Shown here piece by piece: positions 9,593 through 27,500 of a DNA stretch of 64,000 bases. Every line of letters starts with the position of its first letter. Positions within the stretch are counted from its first letter, which is position 1. The DNA is taken from contig NC_072472.1 in the NCBI RefSeq assembly GCF_027596085.1, forward strand, positions 18,229,971 through 18,293,970, written 5' to 3'. The notes under the pieces were generated by a model, which was not told where the DNA came from, ran no database searches, and saw nothing but the letters and a program-made list of their open reading frames with translations. The position numbers and the translations under genes were made by a program. Source of the stretch: Anoplopoma fimbria (lineage: Eukaryota; Chordata; Actinopteri; Perciformes; Anoplopomatidae).

Positions 9593-12500
9593 CAGAAGTT
9601 GCAATATTGGAACCGAGGGAGTGGGAGTCATTTTGTCTACAGACTTCAAGAGAGAAAGGCAGTCCACATTAAGTTAATGTTAAAAACTCTCTTTTGCAGA
9701 ATCAAACAGCCGTATGAAATGAATCCTGCCGATCATGATTATTGTTTGTAAGAATACGGTACAACGTTAAGAATAATTCTCCTTTTGACAAAACTGAACT
9801 GAGGAAGCGAGAGATGCTTATTTCATGCACACGAGTTATGGTGAAATGCTAGCAGCACGGAGTACAGTGAGTTGTGGGGTTCAAGCAGTAACGCGTTTGT
9901 TTGAAAAAGTGAGTAAGAAGAGACGGAGGTGGGAGGGTTGGGGACTTACCCCCATATGAGGGGACAGAGAGTGATCTGCCTGAGGGGCCGTTCAGTGAGA
10001 GGGCCCCAGGGACAGAGTGCCCGTGGTCCCGGCGATGATGGTGATTGATGCAGGCACAATTCAGACACCCCCAGACGCTGCAGCAAATTAAAAGGCTATT
10101 TTGTAAAGTTGTAAAGGAGCAGAATGGCAAAAGGGGAGCGATGAGCCCCTTGCTCTGTCACACCATCAGCCTCCGTTTGGTTGCCGTGGTGTCATCAGTC
10201 CCTCAGGGGACGAGAGCTATTACAAGCCTTTCACGCTCACTCATACCGCACCGCTGATGCCGCTTCTGCACATATGGGAGCGTGTGTGCATGTGTGGAGG
10301 AAGAGCAAATATGGATCCATGCACACGAGAGAGACTGTAAGGATATCCGGGAGTCAGTAGATGAAAGTCAACAAGAAAATATTGAGGAAAGCATCCATGG
10401 GGAACTTAGACGAGAACTTCTCAAAAATATATATTCATACTAACAAGAGTGACAGCAGCAGTGTTTCCTCCCTTTGGTGCACTAGCTCCTTATTTGAACA
10501 TGATATACAAATCATTTATCCTCAATTTGAATTTAATTGACCTGGCTGACCTGAGGATGCACCCCTTTGCTGGGTGTGTGTGGGGAGAGGAGATAGTGTC
10601 AGGCTGTAGGCAGAGCCGCCCTTCGGGGAGGATAGCTCCCATGCCAGAGGTCAAACCAGTGTCAAGTGGGGAGTGAGGCCAGCTGAGCTGCCTTGGCCCA
10701 CGCATTGTGCTCATCACCGCAGCTGCCGTCAGTTATCAAGAGCGTTTGGGAAGAGGAGGCACAGAGGGCCGGGGGTGGGGAGCGCAGGCTGCGTTGACAG
10801 AAAGGAGCGTGCTTGTTGTGTGGGTTTGGGGGAAGTGGTGGGCCGGGGGACAGGGGGGATTGTTTGTTGGAGCTTGGGGGGCATATGGTCCTACCACCCG
10901 AGGAAAAAGGGCCCTTTTCTACGCAACACATGCCAAGTCTCTCACAAGCAGGTCACCTGCCTCTCATCTCAAGGCTGCTCAGAAGAGACGTTTGAAATGG
11001 TTCTAAATGTGGTCAGCTTTTATTTTTGTTATTTGAAATAAAGAAGTTCTAAATATACAAGATAGTCAACAAGTACTGTACGTTCAGGGCATTGAAACTA
11101 CTAATATAGAATACAAATAATTAGAGATTGAAATAATACTAAATAATCTGAACACAGATATTTTAATGTAGTAATAACAAAGTAAAATTCAAAAGAGAAA
11201 TTAATAAGGAGAAGAAAATAATCTAAATTAGATTGCAAATTTCAACAGTGAAAAAAATATGAAAACCAGTTCCTCCTCTCCTATGTTGCGACTGTGATTT
11301 CAGTCAGGGGTAATGTATTTCAGGCTGGAGTGTAGAGGCTCGACTCTCAGACCCAGCAGCCCCGGGTGAGATATAATCAGCCCGACTGCAGTAGGGTCAC
11401 GACTCTTGCTGGAATGGCTTGACTGGCCTGTAGCAGCTTATCACTCGCTCCCACTCTGCCCAGCCCCATCCACTGAATACTGACAACAAGGAGGGGGAGC
11501 CCACTGTATGAATCGATCTGCGCTCACACAGATATGTCCCGCTAAGAGGTCACCAAGGCTGGGTAATATGTACACTGCCGAGTCAATAGGAAAATATTAG
11601 CCAAACAGCTTAACGGAAAGGGGGAGAGCCGAGGGGTGGGGGGGAGACACAGACACTGCATGCATGAAAGGATGCATGTGTCAGACATCCCCAGTCTGCC
11701 TCCCCTGGTGCATCTGTCAGTCTCTGATCTCTGAGTTGTATGCAAGCAGGGGAGTCATAGCTGCGGCATTAGAATAAGACTGCAGGAGTGCTGCAGACAG
11801 ACTGCGTCCTGATGCTGCCGCCCACCCTTGTCTTTTCAGCTGGGTCTTCTCATGCTCACCCTTTCATTCCAGCAGCTCTTTGGGACCGGGCTCGTCCCAA
11901 TGCACTAAACAGATGGGCGTCTCACAAAGGGCCGTGCTTCTTGGCAAGCTGGTGTCCTACATGGCTGATTACACCTAAATACCAAACCCGGGATTGATAC
12001 AGTGACTCGCGGTCGCCTTGTGCAATGGGGTTACAGGGCAGACAGAAGAAAAAAATAAAAAAATAATGTAGGTTGCAACCTGTCTGTATTGTTAGCAAAT
12101 AATCATTAATACCACTACTGCTACCTAAGATAGATGAGGGGGTTAGGAGCTGCTGTAAGGCATAATGCATAGACATCAACAGCCATTATTTTAATTTTTT
12201 TAAGAATTTTATGTTAAGAAAGAAATCTCTTTTGTTTTCTAAATATTCAAGCCAAACAGAGTCACAGAAAACCACTGACAAAAAATGGGATAATTCCAAC
12301 CAAACTTAAGCATCACTTTTTATTTAAATTCAGAGATCAAAGCCTCAGTCAGTGAAATCACCATTCTCATAATCCTTCTTTTTCAGCATCCTTAATCATT
12401 CACTTCTTGCTAATTATTAAACACCTTATTTTGAATGCACCTGTTGGTCTATAATTAAGTTATACATCATGTACAAACCTTTGGGTACATAAACAGGTAC

Positions 12501-15500
12501 CTCTTCCCTAGTGGGCTGTGAGCAGTATTTATTTCTTAAATCTAGTGTTTCCCTTCTCACTGATAGTAGTGATGTCACTGTATGTGTGTTTGTGTGCAGG
12601 TGCATCCCCATGTCCATTCTCATCTGCGTATGTGCACAAGAGATAGAGAGCAACAGAAATAATGGAGCGAGTACATGCCTGTAGCAAGACTATCCACATT
12701 TTTAATCAACATAAAAAAAAAAAAAGAATTACAAACCAAACAAACTGGGCTCCTTATCAGCAGCTGTGTCCTTTCCTTCCTCTCAGACTGCCCTCCCATC
12801 CCTGTCTGGCCTCCCAGATATGCTAATCGCTATGTAAGAATATCCTGTTGGATAATTACCATACATTACCCTGTGCTCATCTCCGGATTAATTCTTCATG
12901 TGCATAATCGTATTTGGGCTCCTTTTCCAGCCCAATGTTAAAGGTGAAACGTGGGTAAATACAATTTATACCGGTCGTACATTACAGTATGGAATGTGTT
13001 ACCTCCAGGATATTGTCTGCAGACCGAGATGGCTGAATGAAGAGGATTATCTCTAGAAACATAAACTGTCCAGACTGTTGGATTTTAGAGGGTTGTAAAA
13101 CCACCACCAGAGGCTGTTTTCAGTGGTGGATATCCTGGTATCATCCTTTGTTATTTGTTGGTTTTAATATTCATGTTTTGTATTGATATCTTACAGTCTG
13201 TCAACACAACTGTCAACACAAAATACCATATTACAGCATGAATTAAGCTTTTTTTAATAGTCTAATTCAGCAGTACACATTTGCAAATGTATATACTCAA
13301 ATTGACTTGGTCTTTTAAATTTCATTTCACATAGGCTTTACAATGTAAAAGTATCAAACAACCAAAAGCATGTAGCCTAATAATCATCAGCTCCTTTAAT
13401 TTTTCTTCATATATACATACATTCTACATTTCCAAGAACCTCTAATTTGCATAAAACAACAGATTCCATTTAATATACAGACTGAGCTATCATAGGACAA
13501 GACCTAAATTCTGTGTTTTTCAACTTTCCATGTTATCACAGCCATTGACGAATTGTTGATGTCTGATGATTCAGATTAAAATTTACAGAACACTCTCCAA
13601 ATTACTTTCAGACACCTTCTGGAAATTTGGGACTGAAAATGTGTCAGGTTGCTAGACTGATCAATGTATTCTCTCCAAATTATGCTACATATGGGTCCAT
13701 CCCCTTTATTGAAAGCCCCTCCCCTATTCTTATATCTCATTTGAATATATTGAGTGAGCCATCTGTAAGCCATTTATCTACATCAAAAAGCCGTTACAAT
13801 TGCTGTCTCCTCCCCTCCAGCCCGGTCCGCACACACAAATCAACACATGCATGCATATGTTGCTGCAAGCAAGCACACACATGCACAAATGATTTGTCCG
13901 ACATGCCTCAAAAGCCCTGATGTATCTTATCACCATATTCTCACACCCAAGATTAATTTTTACCACTCTCAATTCATTTTCTATCAGCCCTGCAACAGGG
14001 TCAGTAGATGTCTGTCTGACATTCAGGAATAGCCTTCGCCATGGACACAGGAAGCTGTTTTAATATGATCCTCCTGACAACTGATTCCTACGTCTCTGTC
14101 TGCAGACCTTTCCACAAAGACCTGCCGTGGTGGCTGCACACATGACCCTTGCGAGCGCAACATAAAAAGCACTATTGCAAGAGTAATGACCAAATTTAAC
14201 ACTTTGCCTCAGCACACCTGGGTTCCAGACAAGGACCGTATATTTCCTCTGACAGTCCCAACATCTCTGCAGAGCGCAGCCAACCAGAACTTAACTGGCA
14301 GGGTCAATATCCCTGGAGAGAGAGGAGTACTTTGAGGAAAATAGTGCATTTGCGGTTCTCATTTGTGGCTGAATAAAGGCCCAGAGGGCAAAGAGGAGGA
14401 CCATGAACAGAGCTCGCTGTTAATTCTTACAACACTAGAATGAGACAGCAGACAGCATATGAAAGTGGATTTTGCACAAGAGGACTTTTATTAGAAATTG
14501 GTCAGGTAAGGTTGATTACCTCACGCTTACATTTTCAATGCTATCTGCCAATAATGTCTGGAAAGTCTCATCTTTAGATGTTGTGCATTAAATGTATAGT
14601 TCCATATTGACAACCAGACATGCCATAGTTGGAGAGATTGATATTACAACCTTTCTATTTCAGGCAATGGGAGCTGGATAATTGTCCGCTGTTGTCAGTG
14701 AGCAGCAGTGGCTTTAATAGCCTGCAGGGCCCGAGGCAGAGGCAGAAGTCTTCATTCAGCCCCTACAATGCTAATGTGCTAATCTGTTTCCTTCCAGCAC
14801 GCCCGAGGGCTTTACACAACATTATGTCCACAAAATAGTATTTTCCCCAAATTAGTTAATTGGTCACACAATATCGAGGGAGTAGGCATGGTAAAATATA
14901 ATTTTATATTTTACTTTTATGCTTTACACCTTGTAAGTGTGCTGTGAAACAATATCTTGCCTTTATTTGAAGACATCAGGTATACCAAGCCAATAAAAAA
15001 CACACATCAATGGAAATCACAACAAAGAACTTTTTTGTTGTTGTTTTTTTTCGTATAAAAGCCAAATAAACTTTGTAAATCTAAACTGATATGCATCGTA
15101 GTATATTATTCATATCGCATTTGGTCTCCCTCTGAGCTGTCACAGTGACAGAGGCAGCGGGGCAGTGGGTGGTGAAAGTCGGGGGGAGTGCGCTGAGAAA
15201 AGTGCTAATGGATTGACACAGCAGAGTGTCTGCCAAGCCCAATGCCTCTTGACTAAGACATATGCTCATAACAAAACTGCTCTTTAGTCAAACCTCCCGC
15301 AGTGTTCTGGCTCACCCCCCACACCCACCCCAGACCTCTTCCAATACAACACCTATAGGAGATGGCAGAGGGCAAGACTGGGACTGCCTGGCATAACACA
15401 ATATAGATATATAGAAGTTTCCCAGACAAAACAACACATTTTACACATCCGTAATATGTGATATTAACAAAGACAGGGGAACAAATAGTACATTTCAAAA

Positions 15501-18461
15501 CACTTTTATTTAACAATTCATTTTGGCTAAATCTCCAAAACAACTTTGTCTCAATCTTTTTAATTCCTTTTAAAGATCTCCTTACTTTTTTTCAAAGACA
15601 TGATCAATTTTGAGATCATTTGTCCTCTCACCTGCAAGAATTATTTTTTGGAATTAATTCAAATGATTGTGTTTCCAGTTGTTTTTGTGTGGAATAAACA
15701 AATAGGATGACGTGTTTGTTGGTGAGCTTTAGAGATACAGGTAGGCAGACTTTGTTACCCTTGGACAGAGCCAAGGAAGCACTTTTTAGGTTTTTAAACT
15801 GTTTACTTGTGTTAAGTAATAACAGAATTTTCTAAACAAAAAAGAAAACTAAATCCTCCAGTTTATCTCCAAATCTCTAAATTTAGAGATACAAGGGTTT
15901 TTCTTGGCTAGCAACAATATAGTAATTACATGAACTCATATCACAGTGATTTCCAATCCATATTGGTCATATGCTGCATCTGATGTTACTTCACACTTTC
16001 ACCACTGTTACATCAATGCCAGCTATCCAAACAGGCTCATCAATGCAGATGTTTCATTTGTCATGTCAATAAAGCTATTTGCAAGCAATTGATCAGTTGG
16101 AACCTCCCGGTTCCCGTGAGGGGCAAGTGAGAATTAAAGAGGGAGAGATCAGTAGAAGGAGTGATTGACTGATTCGTCACATCTGACCCCAGATAATATC
16201 ACCGGACCTGCGGTGAGCTCTTGTCAGTGGTGCAGCACACCGATTGGTTCATCTCTCCGGAGGTAGCGAGAGATAAAAGAAGCCATGACACTGTACTCTC
16301 CCATCAGGAGTTGTCAGAGATCAGCATCAAACCACTGGGGAGAAGGAAGGGCCTCTGTGGAGAAACCAGTCTCTGAATATTGCAGAGGGCCGAGAGTAGG
16401 GTTGATCCACTCTCTGGCATTTTCCCCCAACGACAGTAGGACTTTTTCTGTTCCTGCTCAAGCAGATCACTGCATTCTTACTCACCTACAATGCTTTTGG
16501 GTATCCACCTTGGGAGAGAAGGAAGACGTATATGTCAGTTGGACAGAGCGTTCCTGTTTTTTGAAAAGAAAAGGGAAAATCAATGGCTATCTCCAGTTTG
16601 TGGAGACACAATCAATTCCGTGTGGGTCTTATTCTCTCAGTGGAGATGAGGGAACAATAAGAGAATATGGTCATTTCAGGGTCACAGCAGACTTGGGGAG
16701 ATGGCCTTTGGTTGGGGTGTTTGTGTTGGATGCTGAGTGTTGTGTTGTGTATTGATTTCGTCCCTCCTATGTGTCTGCTGGAACCTGGGCTCCTTCACAC
16801 GGAGAGGAGCCAAATCACCCCTTTGTGGCTGCTCAATTTTCTGTCTTTAGGTACTGTGACGAGACCCCAGCCTGCTGTATTCAGTGACTCATAATTTTCC
16901 AAAACATATGAAGGAAAAAAACAATAGCTACATTTTCAGAGGGTCTCCCATTTTGAAGAACTCCTAAAACTGCAAGGATCTTGAAGTTGATGCTCCTAAT
17001 CATTTCAGGAACAAAGTGACAATAGAGCCACTAAATTGACTAATTTTACCTAATCAGTTTCATCATTATAGGTTTGCAAATATTACAATTTTTAACTTGT
17101 CTCTAAATAAATAATTATTGTATCATCATTATCATCATTAATAGTGGAGCAGCACATTTATGGGGACTTTTATGATAAGTATATGACGGTATTCTCCTAT
17201 TTCTTTAAGAGCACAATATGAAAAAGTATGTTAAAGTTTCAGAATAACAACATTCAGCTTGGTGGAGTTTGTATGATGTAAGATTATCCTTTTGATTTTA
17301 TATTAATCCCCCCAAATAGTTTTAAATCTATTCCAACCCAGGGTATTAGGATGTTTTATTCCACTGCATCTGTTGTTTACCTCCTATAATTTGATACACC
17401 TCAAAAAACTCTTACCCATAATTCCTTTTCTTTCTTTTTGAACCCCAGATAATCCATGATTGGCATGGTATGATCCTCCAATGTGTTACATCATGTGAAC
17501 ACAGTTTCAAAATGATTTTCTTTGTACAGATTAGTCTTATTCTTCGTGTAAATTGCATCTTTGTTGCGGAGCATTCACTAACACAATTGGTTTATTTCTA
17601 CTGATGTTGGCCATGGTCACATATCCCTGGGTGATGCAAATACATTGACAGGCAATGTGTCATATCACACGGGGCATTGCATCAGACAGGTATCCACCTC
17701 GTGACCTTTGCCTACACATCAGAGACCGACGGTCACTCTGAGGCACGTGACTGCTGGTCCAGGATCAGATAGGACTAATGCGTGCACCACAGTTGAAAAG
17801 TCATTTGAAGGGAAAATCCATTTTCTACCGGCTGCAGAATCATTTTCTCTTCAACAGTGGCCAAGGCAGGTGCTGACAGATCTTTCATGCACACTAAATT
17901 AAGATCATAATGAGGACAGAGCAGCATACTTTGGTCATTACCATCCATTAGTGTGCATTATAATTGGTCAGTATCTAAGTATTAAAACCACATACCAACT
18001 GAGAACTGACATACAGAATACCCACTCACTGTCATAATGAAAATCATGACTTTCATGATCATTTCACATTTAAGTATAGCTAACAAGGGGTCTCAATGTT
18101 AAGTGCAGCAAAAAGGTGCTTAAACACTTTCTACACACATCATCATATAGTGATCCTTCTCATTTTGATATTGGTCCAACCCTTTCAAAAACACAGGTTG
18201 TTTTCTCAAGTGGTGGTAAGCACCAACTTTAATGGGAGAATAAATCAACCTATAGAGGATGTAGAGCATTAATGAGCTGAGGGACGGTATAGAAAGATGG
18301 AAAATGAGAACTGGGACCATCTGTCAGTGCTCGTGATGAATGGAAATGGATGTGTCTTCTCCATCCTCAGCGCTCCGGCATCCTCCACCACCTTGGATGA
18401 CATTTCTCTGATCAGTCGTGTTTTGCACATTCGTGGCAAATTACTCCATCAGACATGCTAG

Positions 18462-18511
18462 CACCTGTCTGTCAGACAAAGGGGGAAAGCCTGATATCTG
18501 ACAGACAGGTG
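18462..18511. repeat. Perfect 15-bp inverted repeat with 20-base loop
   Basis: Arms 18462-18476 (CACCTGTCTGTCAGA) and 18497-18511 are exact reverse complements. Each arm contains an E-box (CACCTG/CAGGTG) and a TGTCTGTCA/TGACAGACA core. Confidence 0.8.
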
Positions 18512-20246
18512 AGTGACAAGGACGGGCATAAGGGAGAAAACCAACCAGAAGCAGCGGTGGGAAAGAAAAGAGGAGAGAAGAAAAGAGTGAAGGATGAGAA
18601 AAGCCAGGGACTCGTGAATTCCCTGGGGTGAAGCAGTATCAGTCAATCTGGGGCTAATTCATGTCAGAGTGTGTACGCTAACCTTGTTGAAGGTTGATAA
18701 AATTCAAGTGGAAGTGAAGTTGGTTGCACAAGTGGTCAGATCACACCATTCTCCATGAGAACAGGACAATGGTGCTGGTGTTCTGTCTTTCAGTGACATA
18801 TACGTCTGCTCAAGGAACACATTCTTGCCATTTCTCTAACTTCCTATATGTGTGGAAGAAACCTTAAACATACTTCCATTTTAAGCAAAATCTAAAAGTA
18901 AGTTTGTATCCCAACTTGACCACAAGCATCCTATATTCAGTTCTATTCAGAAAAAGAATAATAAAAAAGAATAATAATAAAAGTTTGCATATTTGAGTGT
19001 ATGAGAGTTAAGGGAAGTATTATAAATGTGGCTGTTGCCTTTTGTGGCAGACGATGTATCTGGTTCTGCTTCATCAACATTTTTTTGCATTGTGAGTTCC
19101 ACCATATTCTATGTGAATGCATTGCTAAATCTGTCAATTTTCTTTTACTCCCACAATCTGTCATTTTAGAGCCAGACACGCCCACTATATATGTCCTCTA
19201 ATGACTCCCTTTCCACCAATTCCACCACAATCAAACAGAAACACCTAAGAAATTCACATATGTTTCGCCACTGCCTCTTGAAATAAAGGTTTGGACAACT
19301 TTGTCAGATGATATAACCAAAAAGACAAATAAACAAATGAAAATTCACAAACTTGTCATATTAATTGATTGCAGCATGCAGCAAAATAGGAAATTTATTC
19401 ACATCAAGTGTCCGCGATCAATATATGGTTTGCTGCAACCATAACCTTTAAAATGACTGAATGATGTCAATTTTTCTGTGAAAAATATTAAAAAACATCA
19501 TATACAGAGGGGGAATGTTAGATATAGACTGAGAGAATAAAGAGGTGAGTGCATGAGGTTTTCAGTCAGAGGCAGGTGAGAGAGTAGAGCAGATGGCGAG
19601 GTTGGGGCTCTGTGTCGAGTGCATAATGTGCCCTTGGGCCAGGGGAAGCAATGTCTAAATTAATATGATTTGTCCACCTTTGATATTTAAGAGGATTATA
19701 CCTTATGTTCAAACACAGGCTTGTGAATAGCCAAGGATGAAAAGTGACACAGAGCAGAATAGAATTAACGGCTCCTTAAGGACTTCTTCATTCATTGTTA
19801 ACTTCTCGCCTAATCCTTATTAGGATGTACAGGTCTGAGTGAGCTGGTCGTGGCTATGGGGACATGTGCCCCCATTGTGTGCCTGATGGTTAATCATGCT
19901 GTCATGGCAGGGGGAGGGGAAAGCAAATGGGAAGAGATGGAGGGATCAAGAAAGTGCATAAAGGCCCCCTGCTTTCTAGGGGTGTTACCCAGTCTGGCTA
20001 AGCTCTGATCCTCCTCTATGGCTTGAAGAATGAAGGCGCTGGCTCCCAGCATGTGCACACAAGGTATTTCAGATTTGTGTTCATACACACACACACAAAC
20101 CTGTAAGTTACATGCAGGTCTATTTAGGGAAAAACAGCAAGTGCCATTGAAAAATAAGCAGAATAGGCATCATAACACACTGATTTCATTCATCAGAACC
20201 ATCAAATCTTTGATTTCCGGCCGCGTCTGAACAGATCAGGAACAGT

Positions 20247-24299
<4,053 letters not shown>

Positions 24300-24575
24300 G
24301 AAGGATAGTCAGCTAGCCTGTCTCTGTCCAAAGATGTAAAAAGTCCCCTGTAAAGCTCAATAATCAATGTCTTTTGTTTAAATCGTAAAAATCCAGAGTG
24401 TTAAAATGCATTTACTGCTAGCTGTTCAGTCTTTGCGCTAAGCTAAGTTAGCTGGTTGCTAGCTGTAGCTTTTATATAACACACAGCCATTAGATTGGTG
24501 AACCCTCTCATCTAACTCTAGGCAAGACAGTGAATACGTTTATTTGCCAAAATGTTGAATTTTTCCCTTTAAAAC
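24300..24575 (+). repeat. Common spiny-rayed-fish dispersed repeat (diverged copy)
   Basis: Contains, in order, CTGTCCAAAGATGTAAAAAG, TTTGCGCTAAGCTAAG, GCTGGTTGCTAGCTGTAGC, CATCTAACTCTAGGCAAGA and CCAAAATGTTGAATTTTTCC. I recognise this order from an abundant noncoding repeat in perciform genomes. Its transposon class is unknown to me. Confidence 0.65.
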
Positions 24576-27500
24576 AACCCACTGAGCCGACATGTTCTTT
24601 GCTGGATCTCATGCGGTTGAATTTCTCCTTAATTGACAGTAAGAGCTCTTCATTTTAAGAGTCTTCCATTTCTGTGGTCACTCCTCTCGGATATGGAACA
24701 ATTAGGACAATTACACCAGTGAAGTGGCACTCTGTCCTCAGTGAGAAAAAGTGTGTCATGTGACCCTCTAGCTGATAACCGTCTCCACTTCACACTACAG
24801 TCATAATGAGAGTGGAGTGCATGGCTTGCAGAGGTTATGAACTCAGCGGACTTCTGATGCATTGGTATTCATTACTGGATGTCATTTGATGTGATACTGA
24901 TCTTCTTATGTCTGACACTGAAACGCTTCTTTTTAATCATCACACAAAATGAGTGTATATGTAGATATTGAGGAACATTTTCAAAGCATTGCTCATTCCT
25001 GATTTCGCTGGTGGAATTTTAGTGATGATACATTTAGCAAAAAGAAAAAAACAACAAAAAATCTTTTGATAAAACAAAATATGTTGATGATATTATGTAC
25101 ACTGTACATCATGGCTTTTATTTGTGTTCAAAAGCAGGACATGTATAGTGTCTTATTGGTGCATTTGTATGTCTGTGTGGCAGAAAAAGCCAGGCTGTAG
25201 CTTGCAATTTTTAGTATCCCAACATCATTAATCTCCAGCCTTGACCTCAATTCTTCTGCTTCGAGAGTCTCAGACACAGACCTTCTGAATCACAAGAAGC
25301 CCTTTCCTGGTTGGCAACATATCTTTACCCATTTTGCAACAGAGACAGTGTGTTTGTGTGTGTGGGTATGTGCGCATGTCCCCACACAAATCCTTGCTCA
25401 GAAAACTTGACAACTTAATGAGTTGTTAGAAGAGAAAAAAAGTGATTTATGCCCACCCTCTCTCTGAGAATTTCACAATACAGTCAAGTTCAAGACATCC
25501 CTTATTTTATGTTCACACTACGAGCGACAAAAGCAACAAAATGGCCAAGCATGGCCCTGCTTCCTTGTTGCAGAGTTGCCACTAAAGTGTTGCCTCAAAC
25601 TATCAACTACATAAGTGATTAAATAGCACTAAGAACTAGCTAACAGCATTTTCCACAGCTCCACAGTGTTGGCTTGGGAAGCTAGGTGTTTGTTTTGTTT
25701 TAAGAGCATGAGGAGCAGATTAATGCTGCATCCAGGTTTACACAAACCCCAAGCTATTCCCTTTTTTTGCGATGTCTGACCCAAAGTACACCCCTTTGAA
25801 CTGACCACATCTTGAAGAAGGAAACAGGTACGGTCACCTGTGGGAGGGCTAATGCTCACAATAAGAAAAGGGGAGAGATAAATAGTTTGATTAAAGGAAG
25901 GGTGGTTTGCATTACAGGGATTTCATGATTTGTTGATGCTTCACCCCATCATTGGATATCTGAAAAAAGTTGAGACCAACTCAACTTTGATTTGAAGCAC
26001 TTCACTTAAGTGTTGGCCCTCAGTTTGAAGATTCATGTCACTGGCTTACCAGTGAAAATGACTGTCGGCTGTAGTGTGAACACATCTATGGAAATCAGAG
26101 GGTTTATCCTCAACTTTAACGAATCAGTAAATACAGTATGTTATCAGTTAACCTCAAGCATACCTCATAATATGAAAGCATTTTTTTGCATTTCTCTATG
26201 ACCACTCTCTCTCTACACCACTCTGACTTCCATTCATTATCATTTCAATAAGAGACTAAAAGCAGTGGACAAATTTTCGTGCTCATGCACGAAAGCAGCA
26301 TGCTTCTGAACAGTTTAGTAGTTTAGTTAGCGAGAGTGTGTGACAGCTGGCATTGAAACATGGGTTCAAAGGACTCATGTTAATGTTAGCTCAGACTGAT
26401 TGTTAAACAGTTACGGTAACACTGTCATGCACTATATACAGTACCTCACACATTCTGCCAAATACATCATAAACGTTGCAGCAAGAGACTCTAAAAGTCT
26501 TCATGGTGCTATATGGATGCTTAATGACCTTGACAGGGTTGAGAGGACAATTCACCATTCGGACTGGAATCAGTATGCACAATTTCAGTGATTACCTTGC
26601 TATGTAAAACTTTGAGAACAAGCTTTGAGAAAGGCTTGTGTGCTTGTTTAAGAATAAATATCTTGCTAGAAACCCTCCATGCCACTGCACTAATTTTGAT
26701 GCACTCCCTGCAAATAATCCACTCTCCCGTTATGACAATATTTATAGTAAGATATCTGTTAACTAATTATCAAGCAGAAGAGACTCTAATTAGGACAGAG
26801 CTGTGACAGCTGGAGGAGTGTGGAGATCTGGGCTGTTCAACCAAAGGCCAATAAAGGCACTTTGAGTGAAGGATCTTTTGAGATCATGTTTTATCATTAG
26901 GGAAATACAGTCCATTATCAAAAGCATAGAACACTGCAATTAACCCTGCGATCATTTATTTAGGCACTATCTGTATCGGCCCCATGAAGCACTTAACCCC
27001 CACATATGTAGTTAAGTCTGGGCATCATTAAGTACAGGCTTGTCAGGAATCTAATCTGGATCATCTTCTTGGCCTCCACTTCTCCACAGTCCTTACAAGG
27101 TTTATCACCACAAGTCGAAATGAATAACCTTTGATTCCGATAGTTCCATCCAAGTCTCTATGAAACCATCCATCCGTTGTCTATACCAGTTTATCCAGTG
27201 CAGTGTCGTGGGGGGGCCCAGCTCGTTAGGCAAGACACATTCACCCAGTAATTGTAGAAATAGAAGATTAAGATGAAAGAATTTATGGAAAACAATATGT
27301 GTAATATAACAATATTTGTTTAACATTCAATTTTCAAGCACAAAATGTTCAGCAGTTGGTAGAATTGACAGAGTATTGTCTCTACAAAATAGAGTCAATT
27401 GAGTTTGGCCATCCTCATTTAAACAGAAAATCAGCAAAGGAAATTCACTCAACACTTTTTTGACAGTACATTGTAGATTTGTGAGATATTAATGCATTTC

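Noticed and set aside
10673..11041. Several overlapping open frames on both strands in a GC-richer patch
   Set aside because: Open in many frames because stop codons are rare in GC-rich DNA; no domain, no splice context.
15872..15887. 16-base palindrome TCTCTAAATTTAGAGA
   Set aside because: Short and AT-rich; expected by chance at this window size.
16285..16755. 156-codon plus-strand open frame, with an inverted CCAAT box and an ATAAAAG element just upstream
   Set aside because: No recognisable domain. The TATA-like element is only about a dozen bases before the ATG, and one or a few such frames are expected by chance in six frames of 64 kb.
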